64,000 bases of DNA from Listeria ivanovii subsp. londoniensis (GCF_000763495.1 NZ_CP009576.1:186001-250000), one strand, 5' to 3'. Counted from the stretch's first letter, positions 53,801-61,936 are shown. Numbers and translations: made by a program. Notes: a model not told the origin generated them from the letters alone.

Positions 53801-53860
53801 TTACTCAGCTTTAGTCTTCTTCTATGGCTATTTAACCGCAGAAGACGTAGCTTTAAATAG
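47831..53860 (+). CDS. Giant LPXTG surface protein with seven Ig-like repeats
   Basis: 2009 residues. The signal peptide (about 1-35, ending HALA) is followed by a long adhesin-like region to about residue 1060 with repeated beta-sandwich character, then an SdrD B-like domain (about 1070-1190, GTLFNDKDANGLLEKTKGDE...TDANGAYTFDY), a linker domain, seven Ig-like repeats (about 1417-1935) and LPKTG at 1973-1977 with a hydrophobic helix and RRRR tail. It is a sortase-A substrate and probable adhesin; the ligand is unknown. Codon use changes abruptly near 50350, from AT-rich third positions to many C/G-ending codons, suggesting a mosaic gene. AGAGGAGAG precedes ATG. Confidence 0.9.
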   Translation: MTKANPMRRYMLLTLAFFLLLGQLNLAPIHALAKENGNEDLSYEVQKELSNDKKKATLKIKVTPKDEKATILAVKSPDGKKTEGQEATYTAEKNGKVEFLITYQNMTDEKGNPEIKTYTASYEVSEIISGEEVNKDSETKNTTNQENKDKQSNSDTKINNKLLKSGQTNVTLSIPDYNQIAWSNGNIKTVTATVEFGDSTTSGKKVNFTLPDGMRFVSLPVPSNYKATSNVDSNVLNYLGASDPLGIATTSVSVPSKESGYNSPTYGTVSYELSPGTEKASFTFLVRVDATKYYGGKDLETPIKTEVFLGEESTPIASAEQAIHAEGNKVVGYANQDHVKTMFRYWYETQTIAESVASTDTETSYNYTKTYSLVNGLNQLDDRGTTNYIPKNVTMTLYYPEGMEYAGLSDASGNNVTANSNRIITPYPSEHKVVVELKQPAYNAFAVKYKIPKGTAVGTYSSPKVSHAVTTTYDGKVFESDALTNNSADLTTKASLDTCKVVDTVVNKMTVTGSNRCINPDNETWAGSIQVTNKTTAGMKTNQVYQIQFDPNWEAYTVNLPFDGRLSGNKITDIQYKTNLNTNYRTYNGGTPPLTGNKRMAVLESTAVGLQEGEYFTEVKANVGNFSSGFVSTDPSAGFRATSTTSYGMVKPGITSVEFKGAIWDAEDEANTKASGVSSYSVSNTITSAANGTASFYNKAGSAIKVASAGDTVTTKASLLLFDYPYGTRTVINNPEVYLHEIDGTSINPSTIRLTNQDGKEVTFSIKQETANNGNKVYVLKTTDVTVGTFVGYPYKTQYLNLSYDTTFDVTLDKSIDMDIQDVLAWGGSNITSAIGSNSFLDTGLDVNQNGKDNEKLLSVNSSALSIPKQDTVTVETFLSVAGEGAKAAYVEGDDSTASYFTPGTNADYTVQVTNTSSAEASTFELYIPIPKTGQNFGSKFQNDAFKWDMKLSDAIHITSEQQAQFDVSYATEATADNYDSTSLYSATVSDYEKVNMVRINVKTQINAGETQTFQVPLQVNETFDSANEGNKISERDVYNPYYRVITNTFSGSLAGTKVGAELVIGEVAGTLFNDKDANGLLEKTKGDEVLTSETVELYKWNSTTSAYEPATKNGENITAKTDANGAYTFDYTSDVGYGNYAVKFPDKAGYQYTLKNVGKDTSIDSDVPYSGTDKGWAKNIDPTRPTSQSINAGYYAYTPAQDLKVNLNEKRVQTGRSLEITLPKVASTSGQAAEDTIEPAFFQNIQASTNGYKWTSANTSVATVQTLTDGSAAVVGVSAGNKTIAATDLTIALQDIFGTEQSSTAPVYVTSPDGTIVQQAGFTMGATDFSLEYKAAVALTDAQAVSLAKTAAFEEVKSGVQSSAQDRLSFVQVNPTQLAAIQHGAKQGGTYPLTYTLAKEGKTVGVTISVTVAQDLTTVHAHNSTLYIGDTWTAADNFDSAIDKEGDTVPFSDITVSGSVDTSVAGTYPVMYSYNGVSTTIQVTVKDDLTAVNAHDSTIYTSDTWSATDNLDSVLDKDGNPVPLANVTVTGTVNTHQAGTYHITYTYAGASTTITVTVKEDKSGISAHDSAIYVGDSWSAADNFDSAFDQDGNLIAFEAIQVTEKPTVNTNKAGTYQVTYSYGKVAQTITLTVQDIQTAVNAHDSILYMGDSWTAEDNFDSARDKDGQSVPFSNIQVSGTVDTARAGTYPVTYSYDGVSTTIQVTVKNPQTAIHAHDSVLYTGDSWTAKDNLDSATDKDGNAVSYKDITVSENPAVDPMKVGVYEVTYSYDGISTTIHVTVEPRQTSIAVHDSTIYAGDPWTAKTNFDQATDKKGKPVSFSAMTVTGTVDTNVPGTYEISYSYDRVKVVAHVTVLKNQAQITVQDSHLPVGGKWTTKDNFIQATNRDGKEIAFEDVQTSGTVQPNKAGKYQVTYTIDPNEGTADAGQSQLSVTATIQVEDPNKPSSPSGGGTTPSGNSNHQHTTNYEATKPLPKTGNQTDPWLVWTGLGLLSFSLLLWLFNRRRRSFK
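52078..53660 (+). repeat. Seven tandem Ig-like repeats of about 222 bases
   Basis: Units begin near 52084, 52301, 52522, 52744, 52966, 53191 and 53413. Each encodes about 74 residues starting with a variant of AHDSxLYxGDSWTAxDNFDSA-DKDG and ending GTYxVTYSYxGxxTTIxVTV. Units 1-5 are closest to each other; units 6 and 7 have drifted (the last begins VQDSHLPVGGKWTTKDN). They act as a stalk, and copy number can change by recombination. Confidence 0.9.
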
Positions 53861-53867
53861 TTAAAAG

Positions 53868-53911
53868 AAAAAAGATAAGGCGGCCCATAAGGGTATGCCT
53901 TATCTTTTTTT
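53868..53911 (+). terminator. Terminator after the giant LPXTG gene
   Basis: AAAGATAAGGC pairs with GCCTTATCTTT, followed by T run. Confidence 0.88.
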
Positions 53912-54148
53912 GCATCTCTACTCTTCCATTTTAAAGTATCTAAAAAGACGTTTTACAAAAGGCTAAACGGCGTAACAATCATAATTGTTGCTAAAAATAA
54001 GTCCTGTCACTGACCTAAAAGACACAAAAAGTTCACAATATAAACATTTTTTGCTCAAGAAACGTATAAATTTCATGGTTTTTAATGTATACTCACACTA
54101 AATTAATTGATTTGTAGTTCGATAAATTAGCAAAGGATGAGTTAGGTT

Positions 54149-56221
54149 ATGAAGGGGCGCACTAAAATAAGAAGTAATTTTAAGAGAATAAGTTTGATTT
54201 TTCTTAGTATGATTTTGCTTGTGAATGTGATATTTCAAACAAATTTTGTGAAAGCAGCAACTAATTATGGTTCCGAGCTTTTAAAAACAGTGGAGTTACA
54301 AGATGCAGATGGTAACCCGAAAACAGATTTTGGTTACTATGAAAGTGTTCAAATCCACTATACTTGGGAGATTCCAAATGCAGCAGTTGTGAAGGCTGGG
54401 GATACAATGGAATTTACGTTACCTGAACAATTGAAGATAGTAACAGATTTAAATTTCGTTTTAAAAGATGATGAAGGAAACATAGTAGGAAATGTGGTTG
54501 CGACGAAGGCAACAGGAAGAGTAGTAGTTACCTTTACAGATTATGTGGAGAAAAAGTCGAATATTAAAGGTGATCTCAATTTCTGGAGTAACTGGGATAA
54601 AACTATTATAAATGGTAGTGAACATGTCACTGTAGAATTTCCGGTAGATGGGGATTATGTGACTATTCCTATCGATATTGGTCCTAAAAATCAAATTAAT
54701 CCAAATGAGACTTTATATAAATATGGTTGGGCAGATGAAAAAAATCCAGCACTTATCAATTGGGTTGTTCGCTTAAATTATGCGAAACTAAGTATTGATA
54801 ATGCGGTATATGAAGATTTTATCGGACCAAATCAAACACTTGATTTTAGTTCTGTAAAAGCCTATCATGGAACGTTTGATGCGGACGATAATTTTACAAA
54901 AGGGATCCAAGTACCAGCATCGGCTATTACGCAGACGAGTGAGGGCTTCAAAATCGCATTTGGAGATTTAACGGATTCAGTGAAAATTTCCTATTATACA
55001 ATTGCAACTGACGGTGGTGTATCGTCCAATTACGCCAATAAAGGGATACTTTCAGGCGATAATTATGTTCCAAAAACAATTGAAGTTTTAACACCAACAT
55101 CTGGTGGTGGCGGAACTGGTGAAGGCACAACTGGCTCCGTGGAATTAACGAAAACAGACAATACAGCACAAAAAAAACCACTAGAAAATGCCGAGTTTAA
55201 ATTAGTGAATTCAGCTGGAACTACGATAAAAGAAGGAATTAAGACCGGTGCGGATGGAAAACTTACGATTGCGGATTTGAAGTTTGATGCGTATAAATTA
55301 ATCGAAACCAAAGCACCAGTGGGTTATGAGTTAGATGCAAGCCCGGTAGAATTTACAATTGACGAAGCACATCAGGCATTATTCGTATCTAAAGAAAATA
55401 CCCCGATTACAGGTTCTGTGACACTTGAGAAACTAGACAGTGAAACAAAAGCAAAACTGGCTGGCGCGGAATTTGAATTGCAAGATGCGCAAGGCAGCAC
55501 GTTACAGACTAGTTTAGAAACGAACGCGGCTGGAACACTAACTATTTCAGACTTAACGCTAGGGGATTATCAGTTAGTAGAAACAAAAGCGCCAATCGGT
55601 TATGAGCTAGATGCAAGTCCGGTAAAATTCACGATTGACGAAACGCATAAAACTCTGAACGTATCCAAAGAAAATACGCCAATCAAAGGTTCTGTGACAC
55701 TTGAGAAACTAGACAGTGAAACAAAAGTAAAGCTGGCTGGCGCGGAATTTGAACTACAAGACGCGCAAGGAGCTACTTTGCAAGCTAGTCTCGAAACAAA
55801 CGAAGAAGGAATCTTAACTATTGTGGATTTAGCACTTGGAGAGTATCAGCTAGTAGAAACAAAAGCTCCAATTGGTTATTTGTTAGATGCAACACCAGTG
55901 AAATTTGCAATCACAGAAGAAACAGCGAACCTCCGTTTACTTGTAACAAAAGAGAACACTAAAATACCAGAAACACCAATTATTCCAAAAATACCCAAAG
56001 AACCATTAAAACCAGCAGTCCCTAGTAACCCTAAAACACCAATAGAACCACTAAAACCAGAAATACCAGGTACCCCAGAAACCCCCGATGAAATTGTAAG
56101 TGCAGATAGTTTATCAGCTATATTACCAAAAACAGGAGATTCCCCTCTTGTTAGCGGATTAGGATTGCTATTAGTTGCGATTTCAGCAAGCGGGTTAATC
56201 TTCTTATTTAGAGAAAAATAA
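54149..56221 (+). CDS. LPXTG adhesin with collagen-adhesin-type head and three Cna_B domains
   Basis: 690 residues. A signal peptide (about 1-37, ending FVKAA) is followed by a two-domain Ig-fold head typical of Cna/MSCRAMM adhesins (about 38-325, HYTWEIPNAAVVKAGDTMEFTLPE). Three Cna_B domains follow, each with the Lys in LTKTD/LEKLD and the Glu in IETKAP/VETKAP that form isopeptide bonds. A proline-rich wall-spanning stretch (about 608-645) precedes LPKTG at 659-663, a helix and REK. AAGGATGAG precedes ATG. The ligand is unknown. It is transcribed separately from the preceding LPXTG gene. Confidence 0.9.
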   Translation: MKGRTKIRSNFKRISLIFLSMILLVNVIFQTNFVKAATNYGSELLKTVELQDADGNPKTDFGYYESVQIHYTWEIPNAAVVKAGDTMEFTLPEQLKIVTDLNFVLKDDEGNIVGNVVATKATGRVVVTFTDYVEKKSNIKGDLNFWSNWDKTIINGSEHVTVEFPVDGDYVTIPIDIGPKNQINPNETLYKYGWADEKNPALINWVVRLNYAKLSIDNAVYEDFIGPNQTLDFSSVKAYHGTFDADDNFTKGIQVPASAITQTSEGFKIAFGDLTDSVKISYYTIATDGGVSSNYANKGILSGDNYVPKTIEVLTPTSGGGGTGEGTTGSVELTKTDNTAQKKPLENAEFKLVNSAGTTIKEGIKTGADGKLTIADLKFDAYKLIETKAPVGYELDASPVEFTIDEAHQALFVSKENTPITGSVTLEKLDSETKAKLAGAEFELQDAQGSTLQTSLETNAAGTLTISDLTLGDYQLVETKAPIGYELDASPVKFTIDETHKTLNVSKENTPIKGSVTLEKLDSETKVKLAGAEFELQDAQGATLQASLETNEEGILTIVDLALGEYQLVETKAPIGYLLDATPVKFAITEETANLRLLVTKENTKIPETPIIPKIPKEPLKPAVPSNPKTPIEPLKPEIPGTPETPDEIVSADSLSAILPKTGDSPLVSGLGLLLVAISASGLIFLFREK
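55133..55962 (+). repeat. Three tandem Cna_B repeats
   Basis: Units start at 55133, 55412 and 55688 (279 and 276 bases apart). Units 2 and 3 are nearly identical at the protein level (GSVTLEKLDSETK, LAGAEFELQDAQG), while unit 1 is more distant, so units 2 and 3 come from a recent duplication. Confidence 0.85.
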
Positions 56222-56223
56222 TA

Positions 56224-56270
56224 AAAATGGAACATAAGGCGAGAGGATAATTCGCTTTATGTTCCATTTT
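56224..56270. terminator. Bidirectional terminator between adhesin and rsbR-like genes
   Basis: A 19-base stem (AAAATGGAACATAAGGCGA with TCGCTTTATGTTCCATTTT, one mismatch) lies between the two converging genes. Confidence 0.92.
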
Positions 56271-57107
56271 TTATTTGGTTCTAGTTTTATCTTGTAAAAC
56301 AGCTTTTAAAGAATGATAGGCTGGAATTGATAAGTTTAAATCCACACGATTAATTTGTTGGGCCATTTTTGGTTGGATACCGGAAATGAATGCTTCAACT
56401 CCAAGAAGCTTGAGTACCGTCACTAAGTTATTAAGCATTTCTCCAAGGGCATCATCAAAGTAAGATATACCCGATAAATCAATGCAAAGTTGTTCTACAC
56501 CGAGTTTGACACATTTATTAGCTGTAATCTCGGAAATTTTTTCAGCTCTTTCTCGGTCGACGCGTCCCATAAGAGGAAGGATGGCTAAATTGTCAGTAAT
56601 CGAAATGACGGGTGTGCTAATTTCTTCTATTAAGCGGTGTTGTGATTCTAAATGTTGAACAATATCACGGTAATACATTGCTGAGAAAGCTTCATTGATT
56701 CGGTCGAAACCGTGGTTAACCATTGCCATACTGGAAGAAAAATCACATTTGGTTACTTCATCATTTTCAATGCAAAAATCAGAAACAGCAGATAAAAATT
56801 CGCGGCGAAGTTTGTCCAGTGTGGTGATTACTTCTGGAAGTGGCACTTCATTTTCCATGCGTCGGGCGTACATGTTATCAAGCCATTTATCAAGCTTAGC
56901 AAAAAAAGCTTTTTTACCAGCAAAATAGGAAATGATTAGGTCGGCTGTTTGTTCGCTATCAGCGCGTAGTTCATCTTTATAGCGAGGAGAATAAACAAAG
57001 CTCGTGTAGGTGTTTTCATTTTCATAGATTTTGGATAGCCAATTAGTTATAATTTCTTCGGTATGTGCCCTTAAATAAAGTTCCATACTTCCATTTGATT
57101 CATTCAT
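56271..57107 (-). CDS. RsbR-like stressosome protein without phosphorylatable threonines
   Basis: 278 residues: an N-terminal globin-like sensor region (about 1-150) and a C-terminal STAS domain (about 160-275). It is an RsbR paralogue, in the position of lmo0161. In RsbRA the two phosphorylated threonines sit in IDTERA and VVDT; here the matching sequences are PLMGRVDRERA (Arg185) and YFDDAL (Asp219). It should therefore not be switched by RsbT in the usual way, and Asp219 could mimic the phosphorylated state. AAGGGGG lies 9 bases before ATG. It is monocistronic. Confidence 0.82.
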   Translation of the reverse strand: MNESNGSMELYLRAHTEEIITNWLSKIYENENTYTSFVYSPRYKDELRADSEQTADLIISYFAGKKAFFAKLDKWLDNMYARRMENEVPLPEVITTLDKLRREFLSAVSDFCIENDEVTKCDFSSSMAMVNHGFDRINEAFSAMYYRDIVQHLESQHRLIEEISTPVISITDNLAILPLMGRVDRERAEKISEITANKCVKLGVEQLCIDLSGISYFDDALGEMLNNLVTVLKLLGVEAFISGIQPKMAQQINRVDLNLSIPAYHSLKAVLQDKTRTK

Positions 57108-57287
57108 ACCAGACAGCCCCCTTTAAGTCTAAGTATAGAAACTACTTCTCCTTTATTCTATGCTCAAAAGGGTCTACTGTCCATTTAAATTTTGGAAAAA
57201 AAGCTAATTTATTCAAATTGTAATATTATTTAATAAATTAGTCGTTATTTTTTTGTTAAAATTCCGAAGCTATTTGGGGCTTGTCAT

Positions 57288-57295
57288 GGTATAAT
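57288..57295 (+). promoter_or_regulatory. Extended -10 promoter of the holB operon
   Basis: ATGGTATAAT contains TGG-TATAAT (an extended -10 without a good -35) 31 bases before the holB start. Confidence 0.5.
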
Positions 57296-57325
57296 ATTAC
57301 AATATGGATAGAAAGGAAGTTTTTT

Positions 57326-58318
57326 GTGGGATTACAGGATGAACTTACAGTGATGCAACCAGTGGTCATGGAGATTTTTTCAAAAAGTGTCCGCGAAAAT
57401 CGGTTATCGCATGGTTATTTATTAGAAGGAGCAAGTGGCACAGGAAAAAAACGTACGTCACTTTGGTTAGCTCAAAGTCTTTTTTGTTTAGAGCCTACTG
57501 AAACAGAACTTGCGTGCGGGGAATGTGCGAATTGTACTAGAATAGCCAGTCATAATCATCCGGATGTTCATTTACTAGAGCCAGATGGTGCTAGTATCAA
57601 AATCGATCAAGTCCGTGCGTTAAAGCAAGATCTAAGTAAACGCGGGATGGAATCTGATCGAAAAGTCGTTATCATTTACGATGCAGAAAAAATGACTGTT
57701 CAATCGGCCAATAGTCTGCTGAAATTTATAGAAGAACCAGAGGGCGGTTTGTTATTATTGTTTTTAACAACAAACCCGGGACAAATCTTGCCAACTATTC
57801 AATCAAGGTTACAACCAGTGACATTTAAATCACTAACATTTGATAGCCTTGTAGCTTCTTTAACACGCATTGGTATTTCCGAACAAAAAGCACGGATTTA
57901 TGCTAGTATTACAGGGAGTACAGAGCGGGCAAAGAATTTTGAAGAAGATGAGTGGTTTGGAGAAGCAAGAAGTGCGGTAGTCAAATTATATGAAGGATTG
58001 CATCATCAAGGAACTAGTCCGTTAATTATCATCCAAGAATCATGGATGCCGCTTTTTAAAGAGAAAGATAAGATGGCACTCGGTCTTGAGTTGTTATTAC
58101 TACTATACCGAGACAGACTGCACCTTACACTTGATGGAAACTACGAACCAATTTGCACAGCGCAAAAAGAAATGCTCGCGCAAGATGCTTTGCGCAAATC
58201 GTTGTCTGAAACCACAGGGGAAATCGAGAAGATTCTCGCTGCGAAATCAAAGCTAGCTTCCAATATGAATGTGCAACTTCTAATGGAACAACTAGTTCTT
58301 GAAATTCAAGGGAGGTAA
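57326..58318 (+). CDS. holB: DNA polymerase III subunit delta'
   Basis: 330 residues from GTG 57326, which follows GAAAGGAAG; longer frames run into the promoter. The AAA+ clamp-loader pattern is clear: EGASGTGKKRTS (about 34-45) as a modified Walker A, a zinc module CGECANC (64-70), and VIIYDAEKMTVQSANSLLKFIEEP with an SRLQ sensor 1 region. It is a structural clamp-loader subunit of the replicase. The order holB-ricT-yabA-trmN6-yazA-rsmI-abrB is conserved across Bacillales. Confidence 0.93.
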   Translation: MGLQDELTVMQPVVMEIFSKSVRENRLSHGYLLEGASGTGKKRTSLWLAQSLFCLEPTETELACGECANCTRIASHNHPDVHLLEPDGASIKIDQVRALKQDLSKRGMESDRKVVIIYDAEKMTVQSANSLLKFIEEPEGGLLLLFLTTNPGQILPTIQSRLQPVTFKSLTFDSLVASLTRIGISEQKARIYASITGSTERAKNFEEDEWFGEARSAVVKLYEGLHHQGTSPLIIIQESWMPLFKEKDKMALGLELLLLLYRDRLHLTLDGNYEPICTAQKEMLAQDALRKSLSETTGEIEKILAAKSKLASNMNVQLLMEQLVLEIQGR

Positions 58319-58323
58319 TCGCT

Positions 58324-59157
58324 ATGCTTAAAATTGTAGGCGTCCGTTTTAAAGACGTTGGTAAAATATATTATTTTTCACCTGGAGAACTGGAAATCAC
58401 AGAAAACCAAGGTGTTATTGTGGAAAATGCACAGGGAATTGAATTTGGGAAAACCGTCATCGAGCCGCGTTATGTGGACGAAGAAGACGTTGTATTACCT
58501 TTAAAGAAAGTGCTTCGAGTAGCGACAGAGGCAGATTATAAGTGTGTAGCTGAAAATGGCGATTCTTGTCAGAAAGCCTTTTTATTATGTGACGAAAAAA
58601 TTCGCGAGCGTGAACTAGAAATGAGCTTGGTGGATGTTGATTACACTTTTGACCGTAATAAAATTATTTTTTACTTTACCGCAGAAGGACGCGTGGATTT
58701 TCGGGAGCTTGTGAAAGATTTAGCTTCTGTTTTTCGGACACGTATTGAGCTTCGACAAATTGGAGTTCGTGATGAAGCGAAGTTACTTGGTGGAATCGGT
58801 CCATGTGGTCGAATGCTTTGCTGTTCGACGTTCCTTGGTGATTTCGAACCAGTATCCATCAAAATGGCGAAAGACCAAAATTTGTCCCTTAATCCAACAA
58901 AAATTTCGGGATTATGTGGACGTTTAATGTGCTGCTTGAAGTACGAAAACGATGAATATGAGCAAGCTAAACGTGAAATGCCAGATGTTGGTGTGAAAGT
59001 GAAAACTCCAGAAGGCGCAGAAGCACGTGTTTCGGGAATCAACTTACTTTCTAGAATCTTACAAGTAAGTTTGCCCGAAGAAGAGACGGTTATAGAATAC
59101 GAATTGGATGAATTACGTCCATTTAACGATTTTCTAAAACAACCGGCAAAGTCTTGA
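58324..59157 (+). CDS. ricT: RicT (YaaT), PSP1-domain Y-complex subunit
   Basis: 277 residues. The PSP1 domain spans about 60-150, and the cysteine motifs [12 protein letters not shown] and [13 protein letters not shown] carry the ligands that hold 4Fe-4S clusters in the RicA-RicF-RicT complex. In B. subtilis this complex works with RNase Y in mRNA maturation and in developmental regulation. It is 5 bases after holB and translated from GGGAGG. Confidence 0.92.
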   Translation: MLKIVGVRFKDVGKIYYFSPGELEITENQGVIVENAQGIEFGKTVIEPRYVDEEDVVLPLKKVLRVATEADYKCVAENGDSCQKAFLLCDEKIRERELEMSLVDVDYTFDRNKIIFYFTAEGRVDFRELVKDLASVFRTRIELRQIGVRDEAKLLGGIGPCGRMLCCSTFLGDFEPVSIKMAKDQNLSLNPTKISGLCGRLMCCLKYENDEYEQAKREMPDVGVKVKTPEGAEARVSGINLLSRILQVSLPEEETVIEYELDELRPFNDFLKQPAKS

Positions 59158-59167
59158 GGTGAAAAAA

Positions 59168-59551
59168 TTGGATAAAAAAGCTATTTTTGACTCAGTCAGT
59201 AATATGGAGGAGCAAATTGGCGAATTGTATCAGCAACTTGGAGATCTAAAGACAAACTTAGGTGAAATGTTGGAAGAAAATAACCGGTTAAATCTTGAGA
59301 ATGAGCATTTGCGACGTAGGCTTTCTTTGACAGATGAAGTATCTTCTGAAAAAAAAGAAGAGGCGGTTCATGGAGTAATGGCGCCGAATCGTAAAGAAGC
59401 AATGCAACAAATGATTGAACTCGGGGAAGGTTATGATAATCTTGTCCAACTATACAGAGAAGGATTTCATGTCTGCAATGTGCATTTCGGCAGTCCGCGC
59501 GGCAATGATGAAGATTGTTTATTTTGCCTGTCCTTACTAAATAAAAAATAA
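59168..59551 (+). CDS. yabA: Replication initiation control protein YabA
   Basis: 127 residues from TTG 59168 ([10 protein letters not shown]), 6 bases after GAGGTG. The N-terminal half is a leucine-zipper coiled coil ([20 protein letters not shown] to [12 protein letters not shown]), and the C-terminus is the zinc-binding domain ([20 protein letters not shown]). YabA bridges DnaA and the DnaN clamp and limits re-initiation. It is about the usual length. Confidence 0.92.
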   Translation: MDKKAIFDSVSNMEEQIGELYQQLGDLKTNLGEMLEENNRLNLENEHLRRRLSLTDEVSSEKKEEAVHGVMAPNRKEAMQQMIELGEGYDNLVQLYREGFHVCNVHFGSPRGNDEDCLFCLSLLNKK

Positions 59552-59558
59552 TAAGACG

Positions 59559-59588
59559 GGCCTTTCTCGAATTGGAGAAGGGCTTTTT
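59559..59588 (+). terminator. Hairpin between yabA and the methyltransferase gene
   Basis: GCCTTTCTC pairs with GAGAAGGGC, followed by five T. Genes behind it are still needed, so it is likely a partial terminator. It also rules out the in-frame TTG at 59572 as the start of the next gene. Confidence 0.75.
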
Positions 59589-59607
59589 GCTAGAGAAGGT
59601 GGATTAT

Positions 59608-60360
59608 TTGGAAAAACTCAAATTAATAGGTGATGAAAGACTAGATTACCTGCTCGCAGAAAATTTGCGAATTATTCAAAGTCCGTCTGTCTTTTCTTTT
59701 TCAATCGATGCGGTTCTCTTGGCGAAATTCAGCTATTTACCAATTCGTAAAGGGAAAATAATTGATTTATGTAGTGGAAATGGGATTATTCCGTTGTTAC
59801 TAAGCACCCGGACAGAAGCGCAAATCATCGGCGTAGAAATTCAGCCACGCCTTGCTGATATGGCGAAACGAAGCGTAGTTTACAATGAGCTCGAAAGTCA
59901 GATTGAGATGATGGAATATGATTTGAAAAAAATTACCGAAATCATTCCCAAAGAACGTGCCGATATTGTCACTTGTAATCCGCCATATTTTGCAGGCCCA
60001 GCGACAAGTTTGAAAAATGAAAATGAACATTACCGAATTGCCCGCCATGAAGTCATGTGTACGTTAGAAGACACGATTCGCGTTGCTTCAAACCTTTTAA
60101 AACAAGGTGGAAAGGCCAATTTTGTTCATCGTCCCGAACGTCTGCTTGATATTCTTGATTTAATGAGAAAGTACCGTTTAGAGCCAAAACGGATTCAAAT
60201 GGTGCATCCGCGTTTGGACCGAGAAGCAAATACCGTGCTTGTCGAAGGAATTAAAGATGGTAAACCCGGCGTGAAATATATCCCACCAGTTATCGTCTAT
60301 GATGAAACCGGCGAATATACCCCAGTAATAAAGGAGATTTTATATGGCGAAAGCGAGTGA
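59608..60360 (+). CDS. tRNA1(Val) adenine-N6-methyltransferase (TrmN6/YabB-like)
   Basis: 250 residues from TTG 59608, about 6 bases after AAGGTGG. The SAM-binding motif I is [15 protein letters not shown], and the amino-methyltransferase motif IV is NPPYF, as in DNA/tRNA m6A enzymes. It probably methylates A37 of a tRNA. It overlaps the next gene by 17 bases. Confidence 0.88.
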   Translation: MEKLKLIGDERLDYLLAENLRIIQSPSVFSFSIDAVLLAKFSYLPIRKGKIIDLCSGNGIIPLLLSTRTEAQIIGVEIQPRLADMAKRSVVYNELESQIEMMEYDLKKITEIIPKERADIVTCNPPYFAGPATSLKNENEHYRIARHEVMCTLEDTIRVASNLLKQGGKANFVHRPERLLDILDLMRKYRLEPKRIQMVHPRLDREANTVLVEGIKDGKPGVKYIPPVIVYDETGEYTPVIKEILYGESE

Positions 60361-60613
60361 ACATTTCTTTTATGTGCTAAAATGTAGTGATAATTCTTAT
60401 TATGGTGGTTATACGACAGATGTTGCGCGCCGAGAAGCGGAACATAATGCTGGAATCAGATGTAAATATACCAAAACACGGCGCCCAGTAAAAGTGATCC
60501 ATTTTGAAAAATTTGCAACGAGAAGCGAGGCGACAAAAGCAGAAGCAGCTTTTAAAAAATTGTCTCGCAAAAATAAAGATGCCTATTTAGAGCGAGAGGA
60601 GGAGAATGAATGA
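60344..60613 (+). CDS. GIY-YIG nuclease-superfamily protein (YazA-like)
   Basis: 89 residues, a minimal GIY-YIG domain: [19 protein letters not shown], with Arg in [11 protein letters not shown] and Glu in the AEAAFKKLS helix. Stand-alone UPF0213 proteins like this have no settled function. AAGGAG lies 8 bases before ATG within the methyltransferase gene. Its stop overlaps the rsmI start (ATGA). Confidence 0.9.
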   Translation: MAKASEHFFYVLKCSDNSYYGGYTTDVARREAEHNAGIRCKYTKTRRPVKVIHFEKFATRSEATKAEAAFKKLSRKNKDAYLEREEENE

Positions 60614-61491
60614 TTAAAAGTCAAAAAAGTTTCAGCGGGGTTAGGGCGGGAGCGCTCTATTTAGTGCCAACGCCAATTGGAAACCTAGAGGATATGACTT
60701 TTCGCGCGATTAACATGTTAAAAGAAGCTGATATTATCGCCGCGGAAGATACTAGAAATACCGTGAAGCTTTTAAACCATTTTGAAATTATGACCCGAAT
60801 GACAAGTTATCATCAGTTCACGAAAGAAAATAAAGAGGAAAATATTATTGAGCGGATGTTGAGCGGAGAGGTTGTTGCGCTTGTAAGCGACGCGGGAATG
60901 CCTTCGATTTCTGATCCGGGCTATGAACTCGTCCAAAGTGCGCTAAATGCGGATATTCCAGTCATTCCACTTCCTGGAGCGAACGCGGCTTTGACAGCAT
61001 TAATCGCCTCAGGTCTGGCGCCTCAACCGTTTTATTTTTACGGCTTTTTACCACGCCAAAACAAGGAACGCACACAAGCAATCGAAAAACTCGCAGCTCG
61101 CGAAGAAACATGGATTTTATATGAATCGCCACACCGTTTGAAAGAAACGTTAAAAGCTATCAGTAAAATTACCGGAAATGACCGTAAAATTGTTTTATGC
61201 CGCGAATTAACAAAACGATTTGAAGAATTTTTGCGTGGTACAGTAGAAGAAGCGCTCAACTGGGCGACAGATGAAGAAGTACGCGGCGAATTTTGTATTA
61301 TAATAGAAGGAAACGACAATCCGCCACTTGTAGAAGAAACACTTTGGTGGCAAGAATTAGATATTAAAACCCACGTCAGCATGGTAATGGAACAAGAAAA
61401 TGGTAGTTCTAAAGATGCGATTAAAACTGTCATGAAAGCGAGAAATTTACCAAAGCGCGAAGTATATGCGGCTTATCATGAAATAAAATAA
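60610..61491 (+). CDS. rsmI: 16S rRNA 2'-O-ribose C1402 methyltransferase RsmI
   Basis: 293 residues, tetrapyrrole-methylase-fold family. LYLVPTPIGNLEDMTFRA, AAEDTRNTVKLLNHF, SDAGMPSISDPGYELV and PLPGANAALTALIASGL are family signatures. It modifies C1402 in the ribosomal P site using SAM. The ATG overlaps the preceding stop. Confidence 0.95.
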   Translation: MIKSQKSFSGVRAGALYLVPTPIGNLEDMTFRAINMLKEADIIAAEDTRNTVKLLNHFEIMTRMTSYHQFTKENKEENIIERMLSGEVVALVSDAGMPSISDPGYELVQSALNADIPVIPLPGANAALTALIASGLAPQPFYFYGFLPRQNKERTQAIEKLAAREETWILYESPHRLKETLKAISKITGNDRKIVLCRELTKRFEEFLRGTVEEALNWATDEEVRGEFCIIIEGNDNPPLVEETLWWQELDIKTHVSMVMEQENGSSKDAIKTVMKARNLPKREVYAAYHEIK

Positions 61492-61538
61492 ACTCATGCG
61501 CGAAGTCCTGCAAACCAGGACAACCGCGCATGAGTTTT
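61490..61538. terminator. Bidirectional terminator between rsmI and abrB-like gene
   Basis: The 13-base outer stem AAACTCATGCGCG / CGCGCATGAGTTT encloses a second hairpin GTCCTG / CAGGAC. It serves both converging genes. Confidence 0.9.
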
Positions 61539-61821
61539 ACAACGAATCACCAAACCGTCGTTTAATCTCTTCCATCAACTCTGCGGCGCCTTCTTTACTG
61601 AGCGTCAATTTGCCATCCACAAATTTTTTATTATCGACAGAAAACTCTCCAGTAACATCACACACCAATCCAGCAGAATATTTCTTTAAAATAATTGCTT
61701 CATCATCAATAAAGATTTCTAGTGGGTCTTTTACATTTAAATTCATGGTGCGTCTGATTTCAATCGGAATCACAACGCGGCCAAGCTCATCGATTTTTCT
61801 TACCATTCCAGTTGATTTCAT
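61537..61821 (-). CDS. AbrB-family transition-state regulator
   Basis: 94 residues from ATG 61821 (GGAAGGTG upstream). The N-terminal swapped-hairpin DNA-binding domain (STGMVRKIDELGRVVIPIEIRRTMNL) is almost identical to B. subtilis AbrB/Abh. The C-terminal half is a multimerisation region. It is expected to be a global DNA-binding regulator of growth-phase genes. Confidence 0.9.
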   Translation of the reverse strand: MKSTGMVRKIDELGRVVIPIEIRRTMNLNVKDPLEIFIDDEAIILKKYSAGLVCDVTGEFSVDNKKFVDGKLTLSKEGAAELMEEIKRRFGDSL

Positions 61822-61936
61822 TTTCTCACCTTCCCCGTAATTTTCATTCATTTTAACAGATTATCGCTAGAATAGGAATGATTTAGGGATAGAACGGGTA
61901 TAGACCACAAGTAGAGAAAAATTAGGGGGAAAACAT

